DNA from: Deltaproteobacteria bacterium
GTDB taxonomy: Bacteria > Myxococcota_A > Polyangia > HGW-17 > SLPX01
Length of the DNA stretch: 5,242 bases
Assembly: GCA_011390535.1 (NCBI GenBank)
Contig: JAABSF010000236.1
Coordinates: 1 to 5,242, forward strand
Reading direction: 5' to 3'
Made by a program: the position numbers and the translations under genes. The notes beneath the pieces were generated by a model. It saw only the letters and a list, made by a program, of their open reading frames with translations, was not told where the DNA came from and searched no databases. Positions 1 to 4,807 of this stretch are shown one piece after another; the first letter of the stretch is position 1, and every line of letters starts with the position of its first letter.

Positions 1-255
1 TTGAGTGAGGAAAACAATCCATGGACCGTTTGCGTGGAGGCGGCGAAAGAAGGAGAGGTGTGTATGGATTACGATAATATGCTGATGACGATGTGTGACT
101 TGAAAGAGCAGACCTATTGCGACGTTGATGATACGGGTTCTTGTCTTCCTAAAAAAGCTGAAGGTGAAGAATGTATGGATGACGAAGAGTGCTTGTCGGA
201 TTGGTGCGATTACGACGACATGTGTGGGTCTTACTACGAAGATGAGTGTTTTTGA
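1..255 (+). CDS. Cys-rich secreted-type protein, C-terminal part (5' end beyond window)
   Basis: The reading frame is open at the left edge and ends in TGA at 253-255. The TTG at position 1 is just the first codon in view, with no upstream sequence to judge it as a start, so I treat this as the last 84 residues of a longer protein. Ten of the 84 residues are Cys, at visible positions 11, 21, 32, 40, 48, 58, 64, 69, 75 and 83, in an acidic Asp/Glu-rich background. Two units begin with a similar Glu-Gly-Glu-x-Cys step (residues 17-21 and 54-58). The second is compact, Cys-x5-Cys-x4-Cys-x5-Cys. This spacing resembles the disulfide-rich repeats of many exported Myxococcota/deltaproteobacterial proteins, which suggests an extracytoplasmic product with paired Cys. 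The function is unknown. The following lipoprotein gene starts 51 bases later on the same strand, so the two may be co-transcribed. Confidence 0.7.
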   Translation: MSEENNPWTVCVEAAKEGEVCMDYDNMLMTMCDLKEQTYCDVDDTGSCLPKKAEGEECMDDEECLSDWCDYDDMCGSYYEDECF

Positions 256-293
256 AATTGAGAATAAAAATGTGTCTTATTTTTGGAGCCGAT

Positions 294-299
294 AAGGAG
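294..299 (+). promoter_or_regulatory. Shine-Dalgarno site fixing the lipoprotein start
   Basis: AAGGAG lies 7 bases before the ATG at 307. It sits inside the longer open frame that begins at a TTG at 283, so it argues for ATG 307 over TTG 283 as the start. The resulting N-terminus is a much better signal peptide. Confidence 0.8.
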
Positions 300-306
300 C
301 AATAAT

Positions 307-1176
307 ATGATGTCAAAACTTTTTGTTTTTCCGGCGGCTGCATTGATCATGTTGTGGTCATGTGCGATGGCAACGGGGTGCGGCGACAATGGGAACAACG
401 GAACGGATAGTGATGCGGGAGTCGATGCAACCGCTGATGCATCGGAAGTAGACGCCGATACGGATAGTGGTTCTGAAATTGACGCAGCCTCTGATGCGGA
501 GGTGGAAATCGACAGTGACGTCTTGGAGATCACCGACCTGCCGGGCATGGTCGGCCTATATTACTACGGCATCAACGGGTTAGCTGTGGGTTCGGCGGAA
601 AACGTGACTGTCGAGACCGTAGGCCTTGAGCACCAGTACACCACTACCACCGACGAAAACGGAGAGTTCGTTTTGTACAGCGTCCCTGTTGGGAAAACCA
701 TTTATCTTCGTGCCACCGGGTTGCCTAACACCCGGGATGGGATCTCTCAGGTCTTTACGATAGAAGACACCACGAAACTCTTTCTGGCCATGGCCACCGA
801 TGAACTCGTTGACCAGGTTTCGAATGTATGGAACGTGACCCAGGAAGACGGCGCCGGTTTATTGGTGGGTTTGGTGGGCAGGTGTTATCCGCCTATGTAT
901 GATTTTCACGGAGATGCTGTTGTGAACATTGACCCCGAACCCACCGGAGAGAATTATCAGTTCATTTACTACAATCCTCAAAATCAGACGGATACGAGCC
1001 TAACGGCTACGCACGAAGATCGATCAATGTTTTTCGGTTTCAGTGTTCCCCCGACCGGGGTTGATGATCCGTATTCGATTACGGCGACGCACGACACCAA
1101 GAGTTTCGACAATGTAGAGTTTTTCGTGGAACCGGATAAGCTCACCTTTGTTGAAATCAAGTATATCTCAGATTGA
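307..1176 (+). CDS. Putative lipoprotein with acidic stalk and carboxypeptidase-regulatory-like domain
   Basis: This is a 289-residue protein. The start at ATG 307 is chosen because AAGGAG lies 7 bases upstream and the N-terminus then reads Met-Met-Ser-Lys followed by a hydrophobic segment (about residues 5-18). A lipid-attachment Cys is likely at Cys25 (Ala-Thr-Gly-Cys, followed by Gly-Asp). Cys19 (Leu-Trp-Ser-Cys) is an alternative that fits the lipobox -3 preference better. Residues 26-71 are a low-complexity Asp/Ala/Ser/Glu stalk. Residues about 80-138 resemble a CarboxypepD_reg-like beta sandwich: a variable strand, then Thr-Thr-Asp-x-Asn-Gly-Glu-Phe, then Val-Pro-Val-Gly and a final strand ending Arg-Ala-Thr-Gly. 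The C-terminal half (about 139-289) looks beta-rich, but I recognise no family. Attachment to a membrane, facing the periplasm or cell surface, is inferred. No enzymatic motif is visible. The stalk-plus-beta-domain design is typical of Myxococcota-like lineages. Confidence 0.85.
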   Translation: MMSKLFVFPAAALIMLWSCAMATGCGDNGNNGTDSDAGVDATADASEVDADTDSGSEIDAASDAEVEIDSDVLEITDLPGMVGLYYYGINGLAVGSAENVTVETVGLEHQYTTTTDENGEFVLYSVPVGKTIYLRATGLPNTRDGISQVFTIEDTTKLFLAMATDELVDQVSNVWNVTQEDGAGLLVGLVGRCYPPMYDFHGDAVVNIDPEPTGENYQFIYYNPQNQTDTSLTATHEDRSMFFGFSVPPTGVDDPYSITATHDTKSFDNVEFFVEPDKLTFVEIKYISD

Positions 1177-1233
1177 ACAGTTTTTGAGCATCCTCCTGAG
1201 TATTGAAAAACTCAATGATTACAAGAAGGTTTC

Positions 1234-1383
1234 ATGGAAAGTTTCACCTTTTCGGTATTGCAGTGCGCCATGAAGTGCGCATTTTACATAAACAGGTGCA
1301 TGTGCACCGGCTGGTGGTGTGATCCCGAGCACTATCAGTCGGCTAAATCTTCCTGTCTTTCGATTTCACGGCTTTGGGTATGA
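1234..1383 (+). CDS. Possible small Cys-rich ORF (49 aa), doubtful
   Basis: An ATG at 1234 opens 49 codons ending in TGA at 1381-1383, 57 bases after the lipoprotein stop and on the same strand. AAGAAGG at 1223-1229 could serve as a Shine-Dalgarno, although the 4-base spacer is short. The peptide has six Cys (positions 11, 15, 22, 24, 29 and 41) and a Trp-Trp pair before Cys29. It has no clear signal peptide, and I recognise no family. An open frame of this length is expected by chance in about 690 bases of non-coding DNA. Only the Cys count and the nearby AAGG make it worth listing. It ends 10 bases before the left arm of the 18-base inverted repeat. Confidence 0.22.
   Translation: MESFTFSVLQCAMKCAFYINRCMCTGWWCDPEHYQSAKSSCLSISRLWV
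1295..1308. repeat. 14-base operator-like palindrome
   Basis: GGTGCA and TGCACC flank a TG dinucleotide, giving a near-perfect 14-base dyad. It is short enough to be a dimeric regulator site or chance. It falls inside the doubtful 49-codon frame and far from any obvious promoter, so no regulator can be assigned. Confidence 0.35.
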
Positions 1384-1482
1384 GTTCCAATTTGAGCCTT
1401 TTGCGCTGTCGGCAACATCTTCAAATAATTGATGATTTTCAGCAGTAAATCTCACATTCCGCACGAATGGACCTGCTTTTTC

Positions 1483-1506
1483 AATAATTTAACAAAAAGA
1501 ATTATT
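1483..1506. repeat. AT-rich inverted repeat
   Basis: AATAATT at 1483-1489 is repeated inverted as AATTATT at 1500-1506 around a 10-base spacer. The stem is pure A/T and thermodynamically weak. It lies in the most AT-rich part of the intergenic region and inside the segment bracketed by the 18-base inverted repeat. Confidence 0.3.
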
Positions 1507-1575
1507 TAATGATGTCATAAACTTGTCTTATCAAAGCCGGTCAAGCAGATCTGATGAGGTCGATGACGTTGCCCA

Positions 1576-1602
1576 TTAGGCGGGCCGCCTAAACGGCGGC
1601 CC
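1576..1602. repeat. Overlapping, mutually exclusive GC-rich hairpins
   Basis: Two dyads share bases. TTAGGCG (1576-1582) pairs with CGCCTAA (1586-1592) across a 3-base centre, giving a 17-base palindrome. GGGCCGCC (1582-1589) pairs perfectly with GGCGGCCC (1595-1602) across a 5-base loop (1590-1594). Both cannot form at once. The second hairpin is strong and all G/C. On the plus strand it is followed by an A-rich run (1603-1613), and on the minus strand no T-run follows it, so it is not a standard intrinsic terminator in either direction. Confidence 0.6.
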
Positions 1603-1755
1603 AAACAAAAAAAGCAATTGTAGGACAAAACTCAATGGATATGTATGTCCGGGTGTGTGTGGTTCACTGCTTAAAACACCTGACCAAGCTATTGAATTGT
1701 GAAAAATGAGGTGAATAAGCTGTTTTCTAAAGGTTTTCGGCCTTCAGAGAAAATC

Positions 1756-1779
1756 TTCCCTGGAGTTTCCTCCTGAGAA
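1756..1779 (-). terminator. Candidate 3' hairpin/terminator of the hydrogenase operon
   Basis: On the minus strand TTCTCAGGAG pairs with CTCCAGGGAA around a GAAA tetraloop. That is a 10-position stem with one A-A mismatch and one G-U wobble, followed by GATTTTCTCT. The same DNA pairs worse on the plus strand (two mismatches), which fits a role in the minus-strand RNA. It begins 84 bases past the mvhA stop. The T-tract is short, so the terminator call is moderate. Confidence 0.4.
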
Positions 1780-1840
1780 AAATTACGACAGCGCAAAAAA
1801 CTCGTAGAGGAAGGAGCTTTACAATCCTTAATCGCTGGTG

Positions 1841-1862
1841 GGAGACACCTTTAGGTACCTCC
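1841..1862 (-). other. RNA hairpin immediately after the mvhA stop codon
   Basis: Read on the minus strand, the nine bases directly after the TGA (GGAGGTACC) pair with GGTGTCTCC around a TAAA loop: seven Watson-Crick pairs plus two G-U wobbles. On the plus strand the wobbles become A-C mismatches, so the structure favours the hydrogenase mRNA. No T-run follows closely; the nearest is TTTTTT at 1795-1800, about 40 bases on. A protective 3'-end or processing hairpin is as likely as termination. Confidence 0.4.
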
Positions 1863-3332
1863 TCACACTCGACGAACTTGTTTCACCATACCGCCTGAGG
1901 AATCAAACACATTCACTTCCATGGGCATTTTGCCCGGCAGGCTGTGAGTGGCGCAGCTAAAACAAGGGTCATAAGCCCTGAATGCCATCTCCACCATATT
2001 CAACAACGCCTGATCCACATCACCCTTGATGTCTTTGATCAAGCTCTGAGCAGCTTTCTTTAAAGACATGGAGATTGGGGCGTTGTTGTTTGTGGTACCC
2101 ACAATCAGATTCGCTTCCGTCACGATGCCGTCTGAATCGGTCTTGTAGTGGTGAGTCAAGGTCCCTCTTGGAGCTTCCACAATGCCGACACCTTCGGTGG
2201 GCGTCTTATCGGGTATTTTTCTGTACTCGGGCGAGGTGATTTCGTCGTCTTCTACAATTTCCATCCACCGTTCAGCAGCATAGAGCATCTCTATGAGCCG
2301 CGCCCAATGAATGGCCAAGGTGGCGTGGCAAGGTTTGCCCCCGACAGTGTCGTAGAATTTTTCGTACTGCTCTTGTGCCAGAGGTGTAGCCATACCGTCG
2401 GCGGCGTTCAACCGGCTTAGAGGTATTGCACGGTAGAGACTTGTACCCGGCCCTTCTTTAAACCCCTGCCAGCCAAGCTTTTTCAAAAATGGGTACTTGA
2501 GATAAGAATAAGGCAAAACATGTTCGGCCACATATTCAGTGTATTCCTCGGGAGAGTATTTGCAAATCTCTTTACCCTCCACATCGGTTACTCGAACTTT
2601 ACCTTCATAAAAGTTGACCTTGTTGTTTTCATCTACAAGGCCCATGTCGCCCACTTCCAACCGATAGGTGTCACCCATAATCAAATCGACATAACTCTTG
2701 TTGCCCAGCACAACGTCTTCGAACAACTTGAGAGAGAACTTGGCGAATTCAAGACATTTCTCGCCCTTCTCCCTGATCTCTTTTCGATCTTCTTCAGTGA
2801 GCCCTTTGCTCACTCCACCAGGCAACCCCCACACTGGGTGAGTGGACCGACCGCCGGTCATGAGGATCTGCATATCCTGAGCATATTTCCGATGCTCGAT
2901 GACCTTGGAGCCTATCTCCAGACCCACCTTTTCAATCACTCCGAGAATGTTCCGTTTAGATGGATCTGCGTCGGGACCCACAACGAAATCAGGAGCACCT
3001 AGGTAGTAAAAGTGCAGGGTGTGGTCGTAGACATAGTAGATGGAATAAAAAAGCTCTCTCAGCTTTTTTGCCGCTGAAGGCGGATCGATGTGATACACCT
3101 TATCAACTGCCTTGGTGGCCGCCATATGGTGAGCAGCAGGACATACACCGCAAAGCCGGATGGTAATCCGTGGGACCTCTTCCACCGGGCGACCCACGCA
3201 GAATTTTTCAAACCCTCTTAACTCGGGAATCTGAAAATAACAGTTTTCAACATTGCCCTCGTCGTTGAGAAAAATATTAATTTTCCCATGACCCTCCAGA
3301 CGGGTAATGGGGTCGATGGTTATATGCTTCAT
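1863..3332 (-). CDS. mvhA: F420-non-reducing [NiFe] hydrogenase large subunit MvhA
   Basis: This is the catalytic large subunit of a group 3c [NiFe] hydrogenase, which splits or forms H2 in the cytoplasm. At 489 residues it is about full family length. The N-terminal Arg-Leu-Glu-Gly-His motif (residues 11-15) carries the conserved Glu13 of the active-site proton path. The first Ni-Fe ligand motif is Arg59-Leu-Cys61-Gly-Val-Cys64-Pro-Ala-Ala-His68. The second is Asp455-Pro-Cys457-Phe-Ser-Cys460-Ala-Thr-His463. All four metal-binding Cys are present as Cys, with no selenocysteine. A 26-residue tail follows His463, as expected for a precursor trimmed by a hydrogenase endopeptidase after Ni insertion. 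The ATG start is supported by AAGGAG (3341-3346, minus strand) 8 bases upstream. It is the last gene of the visible operon, 33 bases after mvhG, and probably relies on the operon promoter outside the window. I see no truncation or frameshift. Confidence 0.96.
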   Translation of the reverse strand: MKHITIDPITRLEGHGKINIFLNDEGNVENCYFQIPELRGFEKFCVGRPVEEVPRITIRLCGVCPAAHHMAATKAVDKVYHIDPPSAAKKLRELFYSIYYVYDHTLHFYYLGAPDFVVGPDADPSKRNILGVIEKVGLEIGSKVIEHRKYAQDMQILMTGGRSTHPVWGLPGGVSKGLTEEDRKEIREKGEKCLEFAKFSLKLFEDVVLGNKSYVDLIMGDTYRLEVGDMGLVDENNKVNFYEGKVRVTDVEGKEICKYSPEEYTEYVAEHVLPYSYLKYPFLKKLGWQGFKEGPGTSLYRAIPLSRLNAADGMATPLAQEQYEKFYDTVGGKPCHATLAIHWARLIEMLYAAERWMEIVEDDEITSPEYRKIPDKTPTEGVGIVEAPRGTLTHHYKTDSDGIVTEANLIVGTTNNNAPISMSLKKAAQSLIKDIKGDVDQALLNMVEMAFRAYDPCFSCATHSLPGKMPMEVNVFDSSGGMVKQVRRV

Positions 3333-3365
3333 TTTTAAGACTCCTTGGAGTTAATTCGCAATCGA

Positions 3366-4352
3366 TCAATTCTCATCCGGGGACTCCGGTGCATTGTCCA
3401 GGCGACGATGCAAGAGTGATTTCGGCAACCCGAATCGGTAAAAATACCCTGCCGGGTCGGGCAAAGTATCCAGCACCTTCTGCACGCCTTCCGGTGTGTC
3501 CGCCTTGATCACAGAAGCCAACGCAGAACAAATCTTCGCCCCTTGATCCATAACGCCGGGTAAAGGCCCATAACACCCGCGGCAAGGCAAATTGCACTTG
3601 ATGCACCGCGCCCCGCATCCTGCCCGAGTGGCCGACCCCATGCAGAAAATCCCTTGCTCTACAAGACACTTGTCTTTCTCCGGGATCTTCATGTGGGGAC
3701 GAATAAACCCATCCACACAACGTTCGGATATCTCACGAGGACACTCTTCACAAAGCGCCCGGTCGTCCGCTCCGACAACTGAGCCTTTTGGCGGCAAATT
3801 ATTTGTCGCGACCGCTTCTAAAACACCCCAAATTTGGTGCGGAGCAGGAGGGCATCCCGGCACATAATAATCCACATCCACAACTTGATCCAAACTCTTC
3901 ACTGTATTGTAAAACTCAGGAATCTCTATCTCGCCTTCGTCCACCTTGTACTTTGTTTGCGGCACAATAGAGTCGGGATTCGATATAGAAGGGCTGTCTT
4001 TATAAACGTACTGGAATATCTCATCACGGTTGTGAAAATTGGCCAGACCGGGAATGCCTCCCATGTGGGCGCAGGAACCAAAAGCTACCAACACCTTCGA
4101 CTTTTTGCGCAGCAGCTTTGCCATGTGCTCGTTTTCTTCGTTCCGGATGGCCCCGTTAAAAAGACACAGGTCCATAAACCCATCTTCCATGGCCTCCACA
4201 TCTTTGTATTTAAAATCCATGGCAACGGGCCAGAAAACAAAATCCACAAGCTGGATCAAGTCCAAAATCTTCTCGTGAATATCCAGTGTAGATACATCAC
4301 ACCCGCCACAGCTTGCAGCCCAGTAGGCGCCAACTTTTAATTTCTCAGCCAT
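3366..4352 (-). CDS. mvhG: F420-non-reducing hydrogenase small (iron-sulfur) subunit MvhG
   Basis: This electron-transfer small subunit relays electrons between the MvhA active site and MvhD through three [4Fe-4S] clusters. It has 328 residues, 16 of them Cys. The proximal-cluster set is visible as Cys15-x2-Cys18, Cys94 (Gly-Ser-Cys-Ala-His) and Cys167 (Val-Pro-Gly-Cys-Pro-Pro-Ala). A dense Cys block follows: 201, 204, 212, 229, 237, 246, 250, 253, 257 and 260. This is enough for the medial and distal clusters, though I cannot assign each ligand. There is no twin-arginine signal, which fits a cytoplasmic group 3 enzyme rather than a membrane uptake hydrogenase. The start ATG overlaps the mvhD stop by one base, and AAGGAGG lies 7 bases upstream inside mvhD, so translation is probably coupled. 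The C-terminal tail is short and acidic. Confidence 0.95.
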   Translation of the reverse strand: MAEKLKVGAYWAASCGGCDVSTLDIHEKILDLIQLVDFVFWPVAMDFKYKDVEAMEDGFMDLCLFNGAIRNEENEHMAKLLRKKSKVLVAFGSCAHMGGIPGLANFHNRDEIFQYVYKDSPSISNPDSIVPQTKYKVDEGEIEIPEFYNTVKSLDQVVDVDYYVPGCPPAPHQIWGVLEAVATNNLPPKGSVVGADDRALCEECPREISERCVDGFIRPHMKIPEKDKCLVEQGIFCMGSATRAGCGARCIKCNLPCRGCYGPLPGVMDQGAKICSALASVIKADTPEGVQKVLDTLPDPAGYFYRFGLPKSLLHRRLDNAPESPDEN

Positions 4353-4807
4353 CAGGCCACCTCCTTACGAGTCTCGGCACGAATTTTTGCCACTCCGGAT
4401 TTGTTCAAAGCATTTAATGGCCCCAGCTTCCGGATCTTCTCAGTCATATCATCTACGACCTCTTTGAACTTCTCTCCCTCTGAAGCCGAGACCCATTCGA
4501 GCCGAACTCTCTCGGGCTCGATCCCGAACTGCCCTAACATCTTCTCCAACAAGGGCATCCGACGCATAGTCTTGATGTTTCCATTGTCATAGTGACAATC
4601 CCCCGGATGACATCCGGCAATCAAAACGCCATCGGCCCCTTCAGCAAGGGCCTTAAGGACAAAGGTAGGATCCACCCGCCCACTGCACATCACCCTAACC
4701 ACCCTTACATTAGGCAAATATTTCATCCGGGAAGTCCCGGCTAGATCAGCGCCCGTATAGGAACACCAGTTACAAAGAATACCTACAATCTTTGGTTCGA
4801 AGCTCAC
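4352..4807 (-). CDS. mvhD: Hydrogenase/heterodisulfide reductase linker subunit MvhD ([2Fe-2S])
   Basis: This 151-residue adaptor protein carries electrons from the MvhG clusters to HdrA via a [2Fe-2S] centre. Conserved Cys are Cys12-Asn-Trp-Cys15-Ser-Tyr, Cys41 (Met-Cys-Ser-Gly-Arg-Val-Asp) and Cys66-His-Pro-Gly-Asp-Cys71-His-Tyr, the hallmark pattern of this family. The Gly-Ala-Asp-Leu-Ala-Gly stretch (residues 19-24) and the Ser-Ala-Ser-Glu-Gly-x-Lys-Phe segment (107-114) also match it. The start is GTG at 4805-4807. Its first bases form GTGA with the hdrA stop, a 4-base overlap, with AGGGGG 7 bases upstream. MvhD-like domains can also serve formate dehydrogenase-Hdr complexes. Here the directly following mvhG and mvhA settle the partner as a hydrogenase. 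The C-terminal 30 residues are Lys/Arg-rich and less conserved in appearance. Confidence 0.95.
   Translation of the reverse strand: MSFEPKIVGILCNWCSYTGADLAGTSRMKYLPNVRVVRVMCSGRVDPTFVLKALAEGADGVLIAGCHPGDCHYDNGNIKTMRRMPLLEKMLGQFGIEPERVRLEWVSASEGEKFKEVVDDMTEKIRKLGPLNALNKSGVAKIRAETRKEVA
4360..4366 (-). promoter_or_regulatory. Shine-Dalgarno site for mvhG inside mvhD
   Basis: AAGGAGG on the minus strand lies 7 bases before the mvhG ATG and is embedded in the last codons of mvhD. It confirms the ATG at 4350-4352 and points to reinitiation or coupling. Confidence 0.75.

Larger units (their letters stand above)
1394..1803. repeat. 18-base inverted repeat pair bracketing about 410 bases
   Basis: The left arm (1394-1411) reads GAGCCTTTTGCGCTGTCG. 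The right arm (1786-1803), read on the minus strand, is GAGTTTTTTGCGCTGTCG. They match at 16 of 18 positions, with 13 consecutive identical bases (1399-1411 against 1786-1798). The arms point inward, like the terminal inverted repeats of a small non-autonomous transposable element. The interior encodes no transposase. I see no target-site duplication next to either arm, and I do not recognise the arm sequence as the end of a known insertion-sequence family. Alternatively, each arm may be the same U-rich 3'-end signal met by each of the two converging transcripts, since each reads in the direction of its own upstream gene. The symmetry is directly visible; its meaning is not. Confidence 0.6.
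1177..1862. other. Convergent intergenic region without a convincing gene
   Basis: This stretch separates the plus-strand lipoprotein gene from the minus-strand hydrogenase operon, so both transcripts run into it. Apart from the doubtful 49-codon frame at 1234-1383 I see only short open frames. One example is a 24-codon frame from ATG 1635, which has no ribosome binding site. I see no tRNA, rRNA, riboswitch or CRISPR repeat. It is locally AT-rich at about 1470-1530. It holds several inverted repeats, listed separately. Its length is generous for a simple convergent terminator region, so a decayed element or an unrecognised small RNA is possible. Confidence 0.7.

Noticed and set aside
252..284. 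Possible promoter (TTGAAA) and A/T-only hairpin (266-271 with 279-284) between the first two genes
   Set aside because: No acceptable -10 box lies 16-18 bases from TTGAAA, and the six-pair A/T stem is too weak to terminate. The genes may simply be co-transcribed.
234..548. 104-codon minus-strand frame rich in Ser/Ala opposite the lipoprotein
   Set aside because: Its Ser/Ala composition is only the reverse of the GAT/GCA/TCT-rich acidic stalk. The plus-strand gene has a binding site and a signal peptide.
862..878. Tandem TTGGTGGG repeat inside the lipoprotein gene
   Set aside because: It encodes Leu-Val-Gly twice in a beta-rich region. Two units are too few to suggest a phase-variable tract.
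1179..1212. AGTTTTT/AAAAACT inverted repeat just after the lipoprotein stop, as a terminator
   Set aside because: The stem is mostly A/T with a 20-base interior and no T-run at its 3' side, so it is not a convincing terminator.
1514..1544. Minus-strand promoter-like pair: TTGACC at 1539-1544 and TATGAC at 1514-1519
   Set aside because: The -35 match is good, but the spacer is 19 bases and the -10 match is only 4 of 6. No minus-strand gene lies downstream.
1581..1613. GC hairpin plus A-run as an intrinsic terminator
   Set aside because: The A-run is on the wrong side for either strand: downstream it reads A rather than T on the plus strand, and on the minus strand the T-run precedes the hairpin.
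1207..1637. 11-base direct repeat AAAACTCAATG at 1207-1217 and 1627-1637
   Set aside because: It is short, A-rich and not paired with any gene or element boundary. Chance is a reasonable explanation.
2148..2420. 90-codon open frame on the plus strand inside mvhA
   Set aside because: It is antisense to a strongly conserved hydrogenase gene, has no recognisable domain, and is the kind of frame expected opposite a real gene.
2520..3002. 160-codon open frame on the plus strand inside mvhA
   Set aside because: It is long but fully opposite mvhA. Its translation shows no family features and it has no context as a separate gene.
3834..4340. 168-codon plus-strand frame opposite mvhG
   Set aside because: It is an antisense shadow of mvhG, whose Cys motifs and operon fit are unambiguous.
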